Below are positions 1-8,438 of a DNA stretch of 33,127 bases, piece after piece. Origin of the DNA: Candidatus Delongbacteria bacterium (GTDB lineage Bacteria; UBA4055); assembly GCA_027858225.1 (NCBI GenBank), contig JAQIDB010000056.1, forward strand, positions 1-33,127, in the 5' to 3' direction. The notes under the pieces are model-generated. The model was given only the letters and a program-made list of their open reading frames with translations. It had not been told where the DNA came from and ran no database searches. The position numbers and the translations under genes were made by a program. The stretch's first letter is position 1. Each line of letters starts with the position of its first letter.

Positions 1-1
1 T

Positions 2-102
2 TATCTATACCAGTTTAATAAAAAAATTGCAAACATACACCCCCTTTTTTTATCTGTCCAGTTTATAGGGTACAATATAAAAACGGTGCCCCCTATTTTA
101 TT
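2..102. repeat. Two imperfect tandem copies (~49 bp each) of TATCTRT(A)CCAGTTTA...CCCCC(T/A)TTTT; possibly the remnant of an insertion-sequence end
   Basis: Copy A 2-50 TATCTATACCAGTTTAATAAAAAAATTGCAAACATACACCCCCTTTTTT; copy B 51-102 TATCTGTCCAGTTTATAGGGTACAATATAAAAACGGTGCCCCCTATTTTATT. The reverse complement of copy B contains TGTACCCTATAAACTGGACA, which resembles IS3-type termini from memory. No transposase ORF is present. Confidence 0.4.
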
Positions 103-311
103 GTATTTTATTTGTTTAAATTAGAAATTGAGGGAAAATATATGGGCTAAGTCAGACAAGAATAGTGTTAAACTGACATCGTAGAACTTGCTATTCATTA
201 CTAAATAGATTAATTTAAAGGAGGTGGTTTTTTTATGAATGCGGTGAAATGAAAAATAAAGCAAATGATACGAGAGAAGAAAAAATCACTAATCAAACAG
301 GAGGAACGAAG

Positions 312-3300
312 ATGAAAAAATTATTAATTACAATATTATTGCTAATGTTATTATTTCCGATTTTAGCAATGTCAAAAGGAAACGATGCAAATATTGTAAA
401 ATATACTCAGAAACAGGAAAATTTTCTTAGAAGAATTGCTACTTTACAGAAAAACAATAAAGAAATTCCAAAAAGAGGCAGCACAAGTTGGATTCAATAT
501 GTTTTTAAGGACGATCTTACTCGCTTGTATTTAGTAAATTCATTCCTTGAACATGGCGAAAATAGCCTTAAAATCAACACACTAATGTATCATATGTCTT
601 ATGTTAACAAGTTCGAGAATGAATTTCCAGTTACTTATACAGATATACTTGGTAACAAGCATATATTTACAAAAGAGGGCTCAATAGGACAATTAAAAAA
701 ATTGTTTAAATCCAATGACCCAAGTATTCAGATTAGTTCATGCAGAGCATTAGCCGGATTGGAATATATGGATGATGAAATATTTACATTGTTGAAGTAT
801 TATGCTACTGGTACTAATATAGATAATTGGGATATAACAAATGGAGCAAGATACATTAATGGTATAACTGGTGGATCAAAAAAAGAATGGGAGAATCCTA
901 GTAAGGAAAAACTAGATCAATGCAGAGAAGATATGCAAGCTATGGCTACAGGAGCTTTGCATAAAATCAACGACGAGAAATATGAATATGAAATCAAAGA
1001 ATTGTTTAATAATTTACTTTCTAAAAATCCGTCTGGGCGATTGAAAAAAAGATTACAAAGATATCTCAAAAAATTTGAAAATAACAAAGATGGAAGTTTT
1101 AATTATTTTGAAAATTCAAAATCAATCAAGCTTAGTAAAGAGTATCTAGCGATATGGAAACCTGACAGTTCTAAGTCATATTGCGAACAATGGTGGGGAC
1201 CAGAAGAGGGGGATGATTACAATAATGCTGATTATAAAATAGCTTATTACAATTCCGATGAGGCAGATTGTGCAAACTTTGGCTCTCAATGTTTAATTGC
1301 AGGTGGTTTTGATTTAAGCAATACCTCAGCAACTGGTATCATTACAAATCACCCATGTGGAGAAACAACGATAGTAAATTGCGATGATCTAAATACATTT
1401 CTAACTGCTGAGATAGATGATATAAAGTCATCTGTTATAGACTTCTCACAACATCCAGAATGGCAAGATGATCCTCATGGTCAGATTCCATCTTGGTTCA
1501 GAACTGGTGACATAGCATTAATGGGACAAAGCGGAGGTGATAACTGGCAACATACAATAATAAATCATGAAGGAAATGGAATCAATACCAGATTTGGGTG
1601 TCATTCTGAACCACAAATAGGAAAAACTTTGAATACTGGTGGCTGGATAGACTATATTGGTGGGGAAAGTCCTTTCAACTACATTACCTTCTACCATGTT
1701 ATCGGCTCAACAGCTCTAGTAGAACCATCTGAGGATAATATTACTGTTTCACTAGGTGATACACTTAGCTTAAAAGCAATAGTTACGAATAATACGGAAC
1801 CTACAAGTTTAAATCCAATAACTGGTTTTAAGTTCATTCTAAAAAAAAAGCCTGCGAATACTGTAGAAACATTATTTACGACTACAAATCAACCAACTGC
1901 AGCTGATTCTACCTATATTTTTGATTTTGAAACAGCTTCTCAAGATACTGGCCTCTATGTTTTAATAGCAGAAACAACCTACTCCGAAGGAACTACCATA
2001 GATTCCTGTTTTTTAAAAATTAAAGCCGTACCTAAAATAATATCACCACTTCCTGACAGCCTTTACTTTGTAGAACCTTCTGAAAAAGGTGCCATAACCG
2101 ATACGCTTGAAGTCAAAGTTGAAGTACCACAATTAGTTGGAGGCTATCCTGAAATTAAAATAAAGATAGATGATGTATATGTAGATCAAGGGGATATAGT
2201 TTTTGAAGATAGCTTGTGGGTATATTATTGGGATTTAAGTACGCTAAGTACTACTGAAATAACAGGAAAAAGACATAGTATAAAAGCAGAGATATTAGGA
2301 GATCCCAATTGTAATACTACATCAGGTGCTATGATAGTAGAAGTAATCCTACATGAAGATTTTGAAGAAATTACAGATTTGACAGCAGAAGGTTGGACGG
2401 TTACTTCCTATGAATTTCCACCAATCACTTATACAGGATGGTATATAGGTAACGATCCTACAGGAGTTGAAGGCAAATGTGCAAAATCATTATCTACTTA
2501 TTCAACAACAATAGGATATAAACTATTCACACCTGCTTTTACTGTACCGGATAGCTCTTTAAACAAAACAAAACTAGCGAATAGGATATATTTTAAAAAA
2601 ATGGATGATCCCGCAACTTTTAGTTTTCTATATTTTGATGTATGCGATGCATCTGGCAATCCATTGGGAGAAACTGAAATGTTAAATACTGCTAATAGAG
2701 AATGGCTTGATTTTAATTATGACCTAAGTCCCTATTCAGGGCAAACGATAAAATTACGATGGCATCATAACTATAATAATCCAGCATCTTCTTGCAATAG
2801 TACAACATATGCATTAGATGATATAATAGTTTATGCAATACCTGATATGGATTCTCCGGATATAGATTTTGTGTTTGGAAATTCTGCATTTGTTGACGAG
2901 GATATGATTTTAAATTTAGAATTTAATGACGAATCCGATATATCAAGTGCTGTAGCTGATTACACAATAGAAGGAGATAGTGGTACAATAACATTAACAC
3001 CTACAAAGGATTCATATAACTATACAGGAACAATACTTGCAAGAAATCATGAATGTAACGGAGATATAGTGTTTACGATAGAAGATATCGTAGGAAATGA
3101 AATAATATCAGACACTTACAGCATTACTTGGTCAGGCACATCTTCAATATTAACAGCACCTGAGAATGTGCAAATAACAATGGAAAATGATTCTACTGTA
3201 ACATTAGACTGGGATACAGTTGTAGAAGCATCTGAGTACAAAATTTATGTATCTGAAGATCCTTACGGGGGATTTACTTTAGACACTTTAGGAACTTTTA

Positions 3301-3482
3301 CAGCAAGTACACAATGGCAGAAGAGTGTTGAAATAGATAAAAAGTTTTACTATATCGTAGCTGCTAATACAAGTAAAATGATAATAGATGAAAAAGATAT
3401 AGAATATGATAAACTTATTTGGAGAGATGAAGAAATTTTAGAACTTCCTGAGATTAAAGAAGATAAAGAGAAAACTAAATAG
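312..3482 (+). CDS. Secreted multidomain protein with a putative amidase domain (Amidase_6-like), a jelly-roll/choice-of-anchor-like region and a C-terminal fibronectin type III-like domain
   Basis: Start moved from 249 to ATG 312: strong SD (aggaggaacgaag) followed by signal peptide MKKLLITILLLMLLFPILAMS. Motifs DCANFGSQCLIAGG and TGDIALMGQSGGDNWQHTIINHEG fit Amidase_6. C-terminal APENVQITMENDSTVTLDWDTVVEASEYKIYVSEDPYG is FN3-like. There is no NPFNP sorting domain. Confidence 0.75.
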   Translation: MKKLLITILLLMLLFPILAMSKGNDANIVKYTQKQENFLRRIATLQKNNKEIPKRGSTSWIQYVFKDDLTRLYLVNSFLEHGENSLKINTLMYHMSYVNKFENEFPVTYTDILGNKHIFTKEGSIGQLKKLFKSNDPSIQISSCRALAGLEYMDDEIFTLLKYYATGTNIDNWDITNGARYINGITGGSKKEWENPSKEKLDQCREDMQAMATGALHKINDEKYEYEIKELFNNLLSKNPSGRLKKRLQRYLKKFENNKDGSFNYFENSKSIKLSKEYLAIWKPDSSKSYCEQWWGPEEGDDYNNADYKIAYYNSDEADCANFGSQCLIAGGFDLSNTSATGIITNHPCGETTIVNCDDLNTFLTAEIDDIKSSVIDFSQHPEWQDDPHGQIPSWFRTGDIALMGQSGGDNWQHTIINHEGNGINTRFGCHSEPQIGKTLNTGGWIDYIGGESPFNYITFYHVIGSTALVEPSEDNITVSLGDTLSLKAIVTNNTEPTSLNPITGFKFILKKKPANTVETLFTTTNQPTAADSTYIFDFETASQDTGLYVLIAETTYSEGTTIDSCFLKIKAVPKIISPLPDSLYFVEPSEKGAITDTLEVKVEVPQLVGGYPEIKIKIDDVYVDQGDIVFEDSLWVYYWDLSTLSTTEITGKRHSIKAEILGDPNCNTTSGAMIVEVILHEDFEEITDLTAEGWTVTSYEFPPITYTGWYIGNDPTGVEGKCAKSLSTYSTTIGYKLFTPAFTVPDSSLNKTKLANRIYFKKMDDPATFSFLYFDVCDASGNPLGETEMLNTANREWLDFNYDLSPYSGQTIKLRWHHNYNNPASSCNSTTYALDDIIVYAIPDMDSPDIDFVFGNSAFVDEDMILNLEFNDESDISSAVADYTIEGDSGTITLTPTKDSYNYTGTILARNHECNGDIVFTIEDIVGNEIISDTYSITWSGTSSILTAPENVQITMENDSTVTLDWDTVVEASEYKIYVSEDPYGGFTLDTLGTFTASTQWQKSVEIDKKFYYIVAANTSKMIIDEKDIEYDKLIWRDEEILELPEIKEDKEKTK

Positions 3483-3534
3483 GCTCAATTTGTAAAGAGA
3501 TTTTAAAGGATCGAGTTGCGACAGATGATAACAT

Positions 3535-3585
3535 TGGCAAAACAGCAATGATTTATAAGGAATTGTATTTCACTGCTTTTTGCCA
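3535..3585. repeat. Imperfect inverted repeat (16-17 nt arms, 18 nt loop) downstream of the amidase gene
   Basis: TGGCAAAACAGCAATGA (3535-3551) versus TCACTGCTTTTTGCCA (3570-3585); arms pair apart from one bulge and one mismatch. No T-tract follows. Confidence 0.5.
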
Positions 3586-3640
3586 TATCCGTTGTGTAGC
3601 TTTGCTGAAAATGAACCTGAATTGTTTTACAAAATTTTTA

Positions 3641-3669
3641 TTGCATTATATACCAACTTTTGGTATACT
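3641..3669 (+). promoter_or_regulatory. Sigma70-type promoter for parDE
   Basis: -35 TTGCAT (3641-3646), 17 bp spacer, -10 TATACT (3664-3669), about 27 bp upstream of the ParD-like start. Confidence 0.65.
3649..3667. promoter_or_regulatory. Perfect palindromic operator, likely bound by the ParD-like protein
   Basis: TATACCAA-CTT-TTGGTATA, 8 bp arms, 3 bp spacer, lying over the spacer and -10 of the promoter ahead of a ribbon-helix-helix antitoxin gene. Confidence 0.7.
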
Positions 3670-3695
3670 TATATTAAGAATACATGGAGGAAAGC

Positions 3696-3941
3696 ATGGG
3701 TAAAAATACTTCCCTATACATCGGTGATCATTTTCAACAATTCATGACAAAAGAAATTAGATCAGGTAGGTATAAGTCTGTAAGTGAGATTGTAAGGGCG
3801 GGTCTTAGACTTCTCGAAACTGAAGAACAAAAACTTGAAGCGTTAAGAAATGCTCTAGTTGAAGGTGAAAATAGTGGAATTATTGAAAATTTCACACCAA
3901 AAAAACATTTAAAAGAACTACACAAAAAATACAACGCCTAA
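3696..3941 (+). CDS. parD: Type II antitoxin, ParD family (ribbon-helix-helix)
   Basis: MGKNTSLYIGDHFQQFMTKEIRSGRYKSVSEIVRAGLRLLE is ParD/CopG-like. ATG 3696 is preceded by GGAGG (3686-3690) and is preferred over 3684. TAATG overlap with the next gene. Confidence 0.88.
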   Translation: MGKNTSLYIGDHFQQFMTKEIRSGRYKSVSEIVRAGLRLLETEEQKLEALRNALVEGENSGIIENFTPKKHLKELHKKYNA

Positions 3942-4240
3942 TGAAATCATTCAAAATAACCGAAAAAGCAGGTTCCGACCTAGAAAATATCTGGTTATAT
4001 ACTTTTCAGAACTGGTCTCTCGAACAAGCTGACAGATACTATGATCTAATAATGAATGAGATATTTTTTCTTTCAGAAAATCCTACAGCAGGTAGTATTG
4101 CAGATCACATTTTAAAAGGCTATAGAGTTTCTAGAGTAAAATCTCATCTGGTATTTTACAAATATAATTCAGCTGGCTTCATTGTTATTATTAGAATCCT
4201 TCATACTAGCATGGATGTAGAAAACAAATTTGAAGCTTAG
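3941..4240 (+). CDS. parE: Type II toxin, RelE/ParE family
   Basis: FKITEKAGSDLENIWLYTFQNWSLEQADRYYDLI...AGSIADHILKGYRVSRVKSHLVFYKYNSAGFIVIIRILHTSMDVENKF is a ParE signature; start overlaps the antitoxin stop (TAATG). Confidence 0.9.
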   Translation: MKSFKITEKAGSDLENIWLYTFQNWSLEQADRYYDLIMNEIFFLSENPTAGSIADHILKGYRVSRVKSHLVFYKYNSAGFIVIIRILHTSMDVENKFEA

Positions 4241-4427
4241 ATATAATCGAAATACTTTGTAAAATATTCACGAAATATAAACAAACAGACCCATAACATT
4301 AGCAAAATGACACTAACGTAATCATCTATCAGTCCGAACTTCCCCACACCAGCAATTTTCATCCTTGACCTCTGTACAATTTTACGATATTTTGTGCATA
4401 CTGATAAAACAATGCATAAAGGAAATA

Positions 4428-5402
4428 ATGTCATCAAAAAATAGTAAACAAGAAAAATCAAGATTGCATTCTCGAAACAAAAATCGAGAAAGATATGATT
4501 TAAGTGCTTTGATGATCTCTAATCCTGAATTGAAAAATTATGTAAAGCCAAATGAATATGGGGATGATTCGATTGATTTCTCAAATCCAATTGCAGTAAA
4601 AGTCCTAAACAAAGCAATACTAAACCATTATTACGGAATAAAGAATTGGGACTTCCCTGATGAAAATTTATGCCCTCCAATACCTGGAAGAGCAGATTAC
4701 ATTCACCATATTGCTGATTTATTAAGCGAAAATAATTCTGATACAATTCCAATGATTCCAACGGGTGATAAAGTTACTTGTTTAGATATTGGAGTAGGGG
4801 CAAGTTGTATTTACCCCATAATTGGAGTTACAGAATATGGTTGGAAATTTATTGGATCTGATATAAATCCAAAATCGATTGAATCATCAAAGAATATTAT
4901 CAATTCTAATTCATCACTAAAAAATAAGATTGAGTGTAGAATACAATACAATTTAAAATCTATTTTTTCTGGGATAATAGGCAAAGAAGAGAAAATTGAT
5001 ATAACTATCTGTAATCCCCCATTTCATTCATCTGCTGAAGATGCACAAAAAGGCACTCAAAGAAAAATTAAGAATCTATCAGGGAAAAAAGTAAAAATAC
5101 CTAAACTCAATTTTGCAGGAATTAGTAATGAACTTATTACTGATGGTGGAGAATATAAATTTATACTTAATATGATAAGAGAAAGTAAAAAATTCTCTAA
5201 AAACTGTTATTGGTTTTCAACTTTAGTATCAAAACAATCTAATCTAAAAGGAATTTATAAATCATTAGAGAAAATTGAAGCTAATCAGATCAAAACGATT
5301 CCCATGGGAACCGGTAATAAATCTAGTCGAATTGTAGCTTGGACATTCCATTCTAAAGAAGAACAAAAAGAGTGGAGAGAAACTAGATGGAAAATTCGAT
5401 AA
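4428..5402 (+). CDS. rlmF: 23S rRNA (adenine(1618)-N(6))-methyltransferase RlmF
   Basis: HSRNKNRERYDL, FSNPIAVKVLNKAILNHYYGIKNWDFPDENLCPPIPGRADYIHHIADLL, LDIGVGASCIYPIIGVTEYGWKFIGSD and the catalytic NPPFHSS motif match the RlmF family along its length. ATG 4428 (MSSKNSKQ) preferred over 4365. Confidence 0.92.
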   Translation: MSSKNSKQEKSRLHSRNKNRERYDLSALMISNPELKNYVKPNEYGDDSIDFSNPIAVKVLNKAILNHYYGIKNWDFPDENLCPPIPGRADYIHHIADLLSENNSDTIPMIPTGDKVTCLDIGVGASCIYPIIGVTEYGWKFIGSDINPKSIESSKNIINSNSSLKNKIECRIQYNLKSIFSGIIGKEEKIDITICNPPFHSSAEDAQKGTQRKIKNLSGKKVKIPKLNFAGISNELITDGGEYKFILNMIRESKKFSKNCYWFSTLVSKQSNLKGIYKSLEKIEANQIKTIPMGTGNKSSRIVAWTFHSKEEQKEWRETRWKIR

Positions 5403-5476
5403 TAAACATTCAAAATATCATTTTATTTTAATACTTTCCTTATAATGAATATATAATAATACTCAGGCATAAATTT

Positions 5477-7087
5477 ATGTTAATAAACTCTTTGCAGCAA
5501 ACTTTCGAACTTCTTTTCTCATCATGGTATGTTTACCTATTGTTCGGAATGATCTTCGGTTCATTCTTAAATGTAGTTGTCTATAGAGTGCCTAATGGTC
5601 TTTCAATAGTCTCTCCCCCATCTGCTTGCCCAAAATGTGGTTATGTAATAAAATGGTACGACAATATTCCAGTACTCAGCTGGTTATTCTTAAGAGGTAA
5701 ATGCAGAAAATGTAAACTACCTATTTCAATAGAATATCCGATCATTGAACTCATCACCGGTTTAATAACAGTGGGACTATTTTTCTATTTTGGACCATCA
5801 TTAAAACTTATAATATATATCCCTTTAGCCTACACCCTGCTCTGTATCACACTTGTTGATTTCAAAACATACAGTATTCCTTACGGTCTTAATTATACAT
5901 TATTGGCAATAGGTTCAATTGGTATTATCATGAATTTATTCATTAATGATATTCTAACTATAAATTGGATGTATTCACTTCTTGGTGCTTTAACAGGATT
6001 TGGCATCTTATTCTTGATCCAGTTGATCGGTAAAATGATCTATAAACAGGATGCAATGGGTGGTGGAGATCTTTATTTATTAGGATTTTCAGGACTTATC
6101 TTAGGTCCAAAATTAATATTCTTAGCCTTTATATTTGGATCATTCATCGCAGTTGTCTCATATTCAATACCTTCAATGATAAATTTATTCAAGAAGAAGA
6201 AACTGGCCTTAGAATTAAAAGTATCTGCAGAAAAATACGAATCTAAATTGCAATTGAACAATATTGATGATGAAATAGATCTCAAAGGGTTAAAATTACA
6301 ACTGCTTTATAATTTTAATGATGATACTTACAAAACTCTCAGAGATGAGATCAGTGAACTTATCGAAAGTGAAAAAATAAAAAACATAACAGTTTTACGA
6401 TTATTTTTTCGATACTTGGCTATAAAAGATAAGTACGATGCTGAAGAAATAATAAAATTGATCGATCTTAATAATTCAAAGTTATTAGAAAATATTAAAA
6501 CAGTTATCTCAGAAGACCTGATAGGTTATGATTCGATAAAGGATAACTATGAACTACTCTTATTCAATGCTGACCAAAAATTCAAAGCATTATTAACTAA
6601 AAATAAGAAATATCTCCTTGAAGAATTAAAGATCATCTCTATTGAAAAAATTAAGAAAAAATACAGTTCACTAAAAAATGAAACTGATAAAGTAGATTTC
6701 ATCCTTTCATACAATAGACTATTCCAACTTAACGGATATACTGCAGAGCAAAAATTGATCTTTGAATATGCCGAAGGATTTATCAAAAATTGTAACAGCA
6801 AAACAGCTCAAACTATATTAAGTGAAATGGCTTTTGTTTACTATAAAGATTTTTACTTCAAGGAAAGTAAAGATACTTATGAGAAGTTATATAAAGTAAT
6901 GAAAAGTAATCCTATTGAAATAAACTCGGTAAAATCATTATATAATGCTTCATTATTCAGAATATATTTTTATAAGGAAAGATTAGCGTTCGGACCTTAT
7001 TTAGCTATAGGTATAATGTTATCTGTTTTATATGGAGAGAAAATAATTGACCTTTATTTAAAAATGTTAAAAAATATAGTTGTATGA
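5477..7087 (+). CDS. Type 4 prepilin peptidase/N-methyltransferase (A24, PilD-like) with a large cytoplasmic-loop insertion
   Basis: N-terminal CPKCGYVIKWYDNIPVLSWLFLRGKCRKC zinc motif and ISIEYPIIELITG; catalytic Asp regions LVDFKTYSIP and MGGGD (Asp codon 6068-6070); final helix FGPYLAIGIMLSVLYG (from 6989). About 260 charged residues lie between IAVVSYSIPSMINLFKKKK and FGPYLAIG. Confidence 0.88.
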   Translation: MLINSLQQTFELLFSSWYVYLLFGMIFGSFLNVVVYRVPNGLSIVSPPSACPKCGYVIKWYDNIPVLSWLFLRGKCRKCKLPISIEYPIIELITGLITVGLFFYFGPSLKLIIYIPLAYTLLCITLVDFKTYSIPYGLNYTLLAIGSIGIIMNLFINDILTINWMYSLLGALTGFGILFLIQLIGKMIYKQDAMGGGDLYLLGFSGLILGPKLIFLAFIFGSFIAVVSYSIPSMINLFKKKKLALELKVSAEKYESKLQLNNIDDEIDLKGLKLQLLYNFNDDTYKTLRDEISELIESEKIKNITVLRLFFRYLAIKDKYDAEEIIKLIDLNNSKLLENIKTVISEDLIGYDSIKDNYELLLFNADQKFKALLTKNKKYLLEELKIISIEKIKKKYSSLKNETDKVDFILSYNRLFQLNGYTAEQKLIFEYAEGFIKNCNSKTAQTILSEMAFVYYKDFYFKESKDTYEKLYKVMKSNPIEINSVKSLYNASLFRIYFYKERLAFGPYLAIGIMLSVLYGEKIIDLYLKMLKNIVV

Positions 7088-7164
7088 TGTTCTTTATCAT
7101 ATAAATTGTAATCATTATTATCTAAATTTCACTAGATAGTTCAATAACGACGAGGAATAAAAAA

Positions 7165-8391
7165 ATGAGTGAAGACCAAATAATATATTTCGATAACGGA
7201 GATACTACAAGGATTGATGATGAAGTTCTTGATCATATGATGCAATTCTATAAAACCAGTTATGGTAATCCTGTATCTCTTCATGCATTAGGAATTGAAG
7301 CTGATGATAATATTATTTCAGCAAGAGAAACTATTGCAGGATTTATTAATGCTGAAGCTGAAGAAGTTATATTTACTTCTGGAGCAACTGAATCAAATAA
7401 TATGGCAATAAATGGCATTGCTGGTTATTATAAGAAAAAAGGTAAGCATATACTTATTTCATCTATCGAACATTCATCTGTTAAAGAAGTTGCTCACAGA
7501 TTAAAAACAGATGGATTTGAAGTTGAAGAAGTTAAAGTTGATAAACAAGGTTTCTTAGATATTGAAGATTTAAAATCTAAGATAAGAGAGACAACTATCC
7601 TTGTATCGGTAATTTACGGAAATTTTGAGATCGGAACAATTCAAGATATAAAAGAGATCGGTAAGATCTGTAAAGATAAAGGTGTTTTCTTTCATACAGA
7701 TGCTGCTCAGGTATTTGGTAAAATGAAAATTGATGTTAAGGATGAAAATATAGACCTTATGACTTTTAATGCTCATAAGAATCATGGACCTAAAGGTATT
7801 GGAGCTCTTTATATAAAAAAAGGTGTTAAACTTAAAAAGTTAATTGATGGTGGAGCTCATGAATTTGGATTAAGATCAGGAACTGAGAACCTTCCAGCTA
7901 TCATGGGTTTTGCTTTAGCTTCTGAAATAGCTTACAGAGATCTGGAAAAAAATACTGCACATTTGATCAAGGTAAGAGATCAATTAGCAAATGGACTTTT
8001 AGAAATTGATCATGTTTTTTACAATGGAGCACATGGAGATAACCTAGACAAGAGATTACCACACAATGTTGACATTACTTTCCAGTATATCGAAGGTGAA
8101 GCAATATTAATGCATTTATCACTAAGAAATATTTGTGTTTCATCAGGATCAGCTTGCTCTTCTAAAACATTAGAACCATCACATGTTTTAACAGCTATCG
8201 GTCTTGTACATGAACAAGCACATGGATCTATAAGATTCACTATTTCAAAATATACAACTGAGCAAGAAGTTGATACTGTAATTAAAAACATGAAAGAAGT
8301 TGTTGAAATATTGAGAAGTATGAGTTCATTTGTTCCTGAAGAACATAGTGAACTTATAAATAAAGACGCTAAAACATTCTATAAAAAGTAA
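7165..8391 (+). CDS. iscS: Cysteine desulfurase, IscS/NifS family
   Basis: YFDNGDTTRIDDEV, TSGATESNNMAINGIAG, HTDAAQVFGKMKIDV, NAHKNHGPKGIGALY and SSGSACSSKTLEPSHVL with the active-site Cys; located directly upstream of an IscU-like gene. Confidence 0.93.
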   Translation: MSEDQIIYFDNGDTTRIDDEVLDHMMQFYKTSYGNPVSLHALGIEADDNIISARETIAGFINAEAEEVIFTSGATESNNMAINGIAGYYKKKGKHILISSIEHSSVKEVAHRLKTDGFEVEEVKVDKQGFLDIEDLKSKIRETTILVSVIYGNFEIGTIQDIKEIGKICKDKGVFFHTDAAQVFGKMKIDVKDENIDLMTFNAHKNHGPKGIGALYIKKGVKLKKLIDGGAHEFGLRSGTENLPAIMGFALASEIAYRDLEKNTAHLIKVRDQLANGLLEIDHVFYNGAHGDNLDKRLPHNVDITFQYIEGEAILMHLSLRNICVSSGSACSSKTLEPSHVLTAIGLVHEQAHGSIRFTISKYTTEQEVDTVIKNMKEVVEILRSMSSFVPEEHSELINKDAKTFYKK

Positions 8392-8399
8392 ATCCGTAA

Positions 8400-8419
8400 G
8401 GGTTCAACATCTTGAACCC
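8400..8419. promoter_or_regulatory. Perfect intercistronic hairpin GGGTTCAA-CATC-TTGAACCC
   Basis: 8 bp perfect arms with a 4 nt loop in the 47 nt gap between iscS and the SD of the IscU-like gene; no T-tract follows. Confidence 0.7.
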
Positions 8420-8438
8420 ATGGAAGAGGAGTAATAAG

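Noticed and set aside
3734-3934. 66 aa - strand ORF opposite parD
   Set aside because: Fully antisense to a well-supported ParD gene with no family signature; one of many shadow ORFs in the track (also 6073-6285, 7570-7785, 8019-8291, 12819-13097, 14847-15197, 28500-28685, 30942-31169).
8400-8419. GGTTCAA resembling a tRNA T-arm
   Set aside because: No acceptor, D or anticodon arm around it, and it lies within a 47 nt intercistronic gap.
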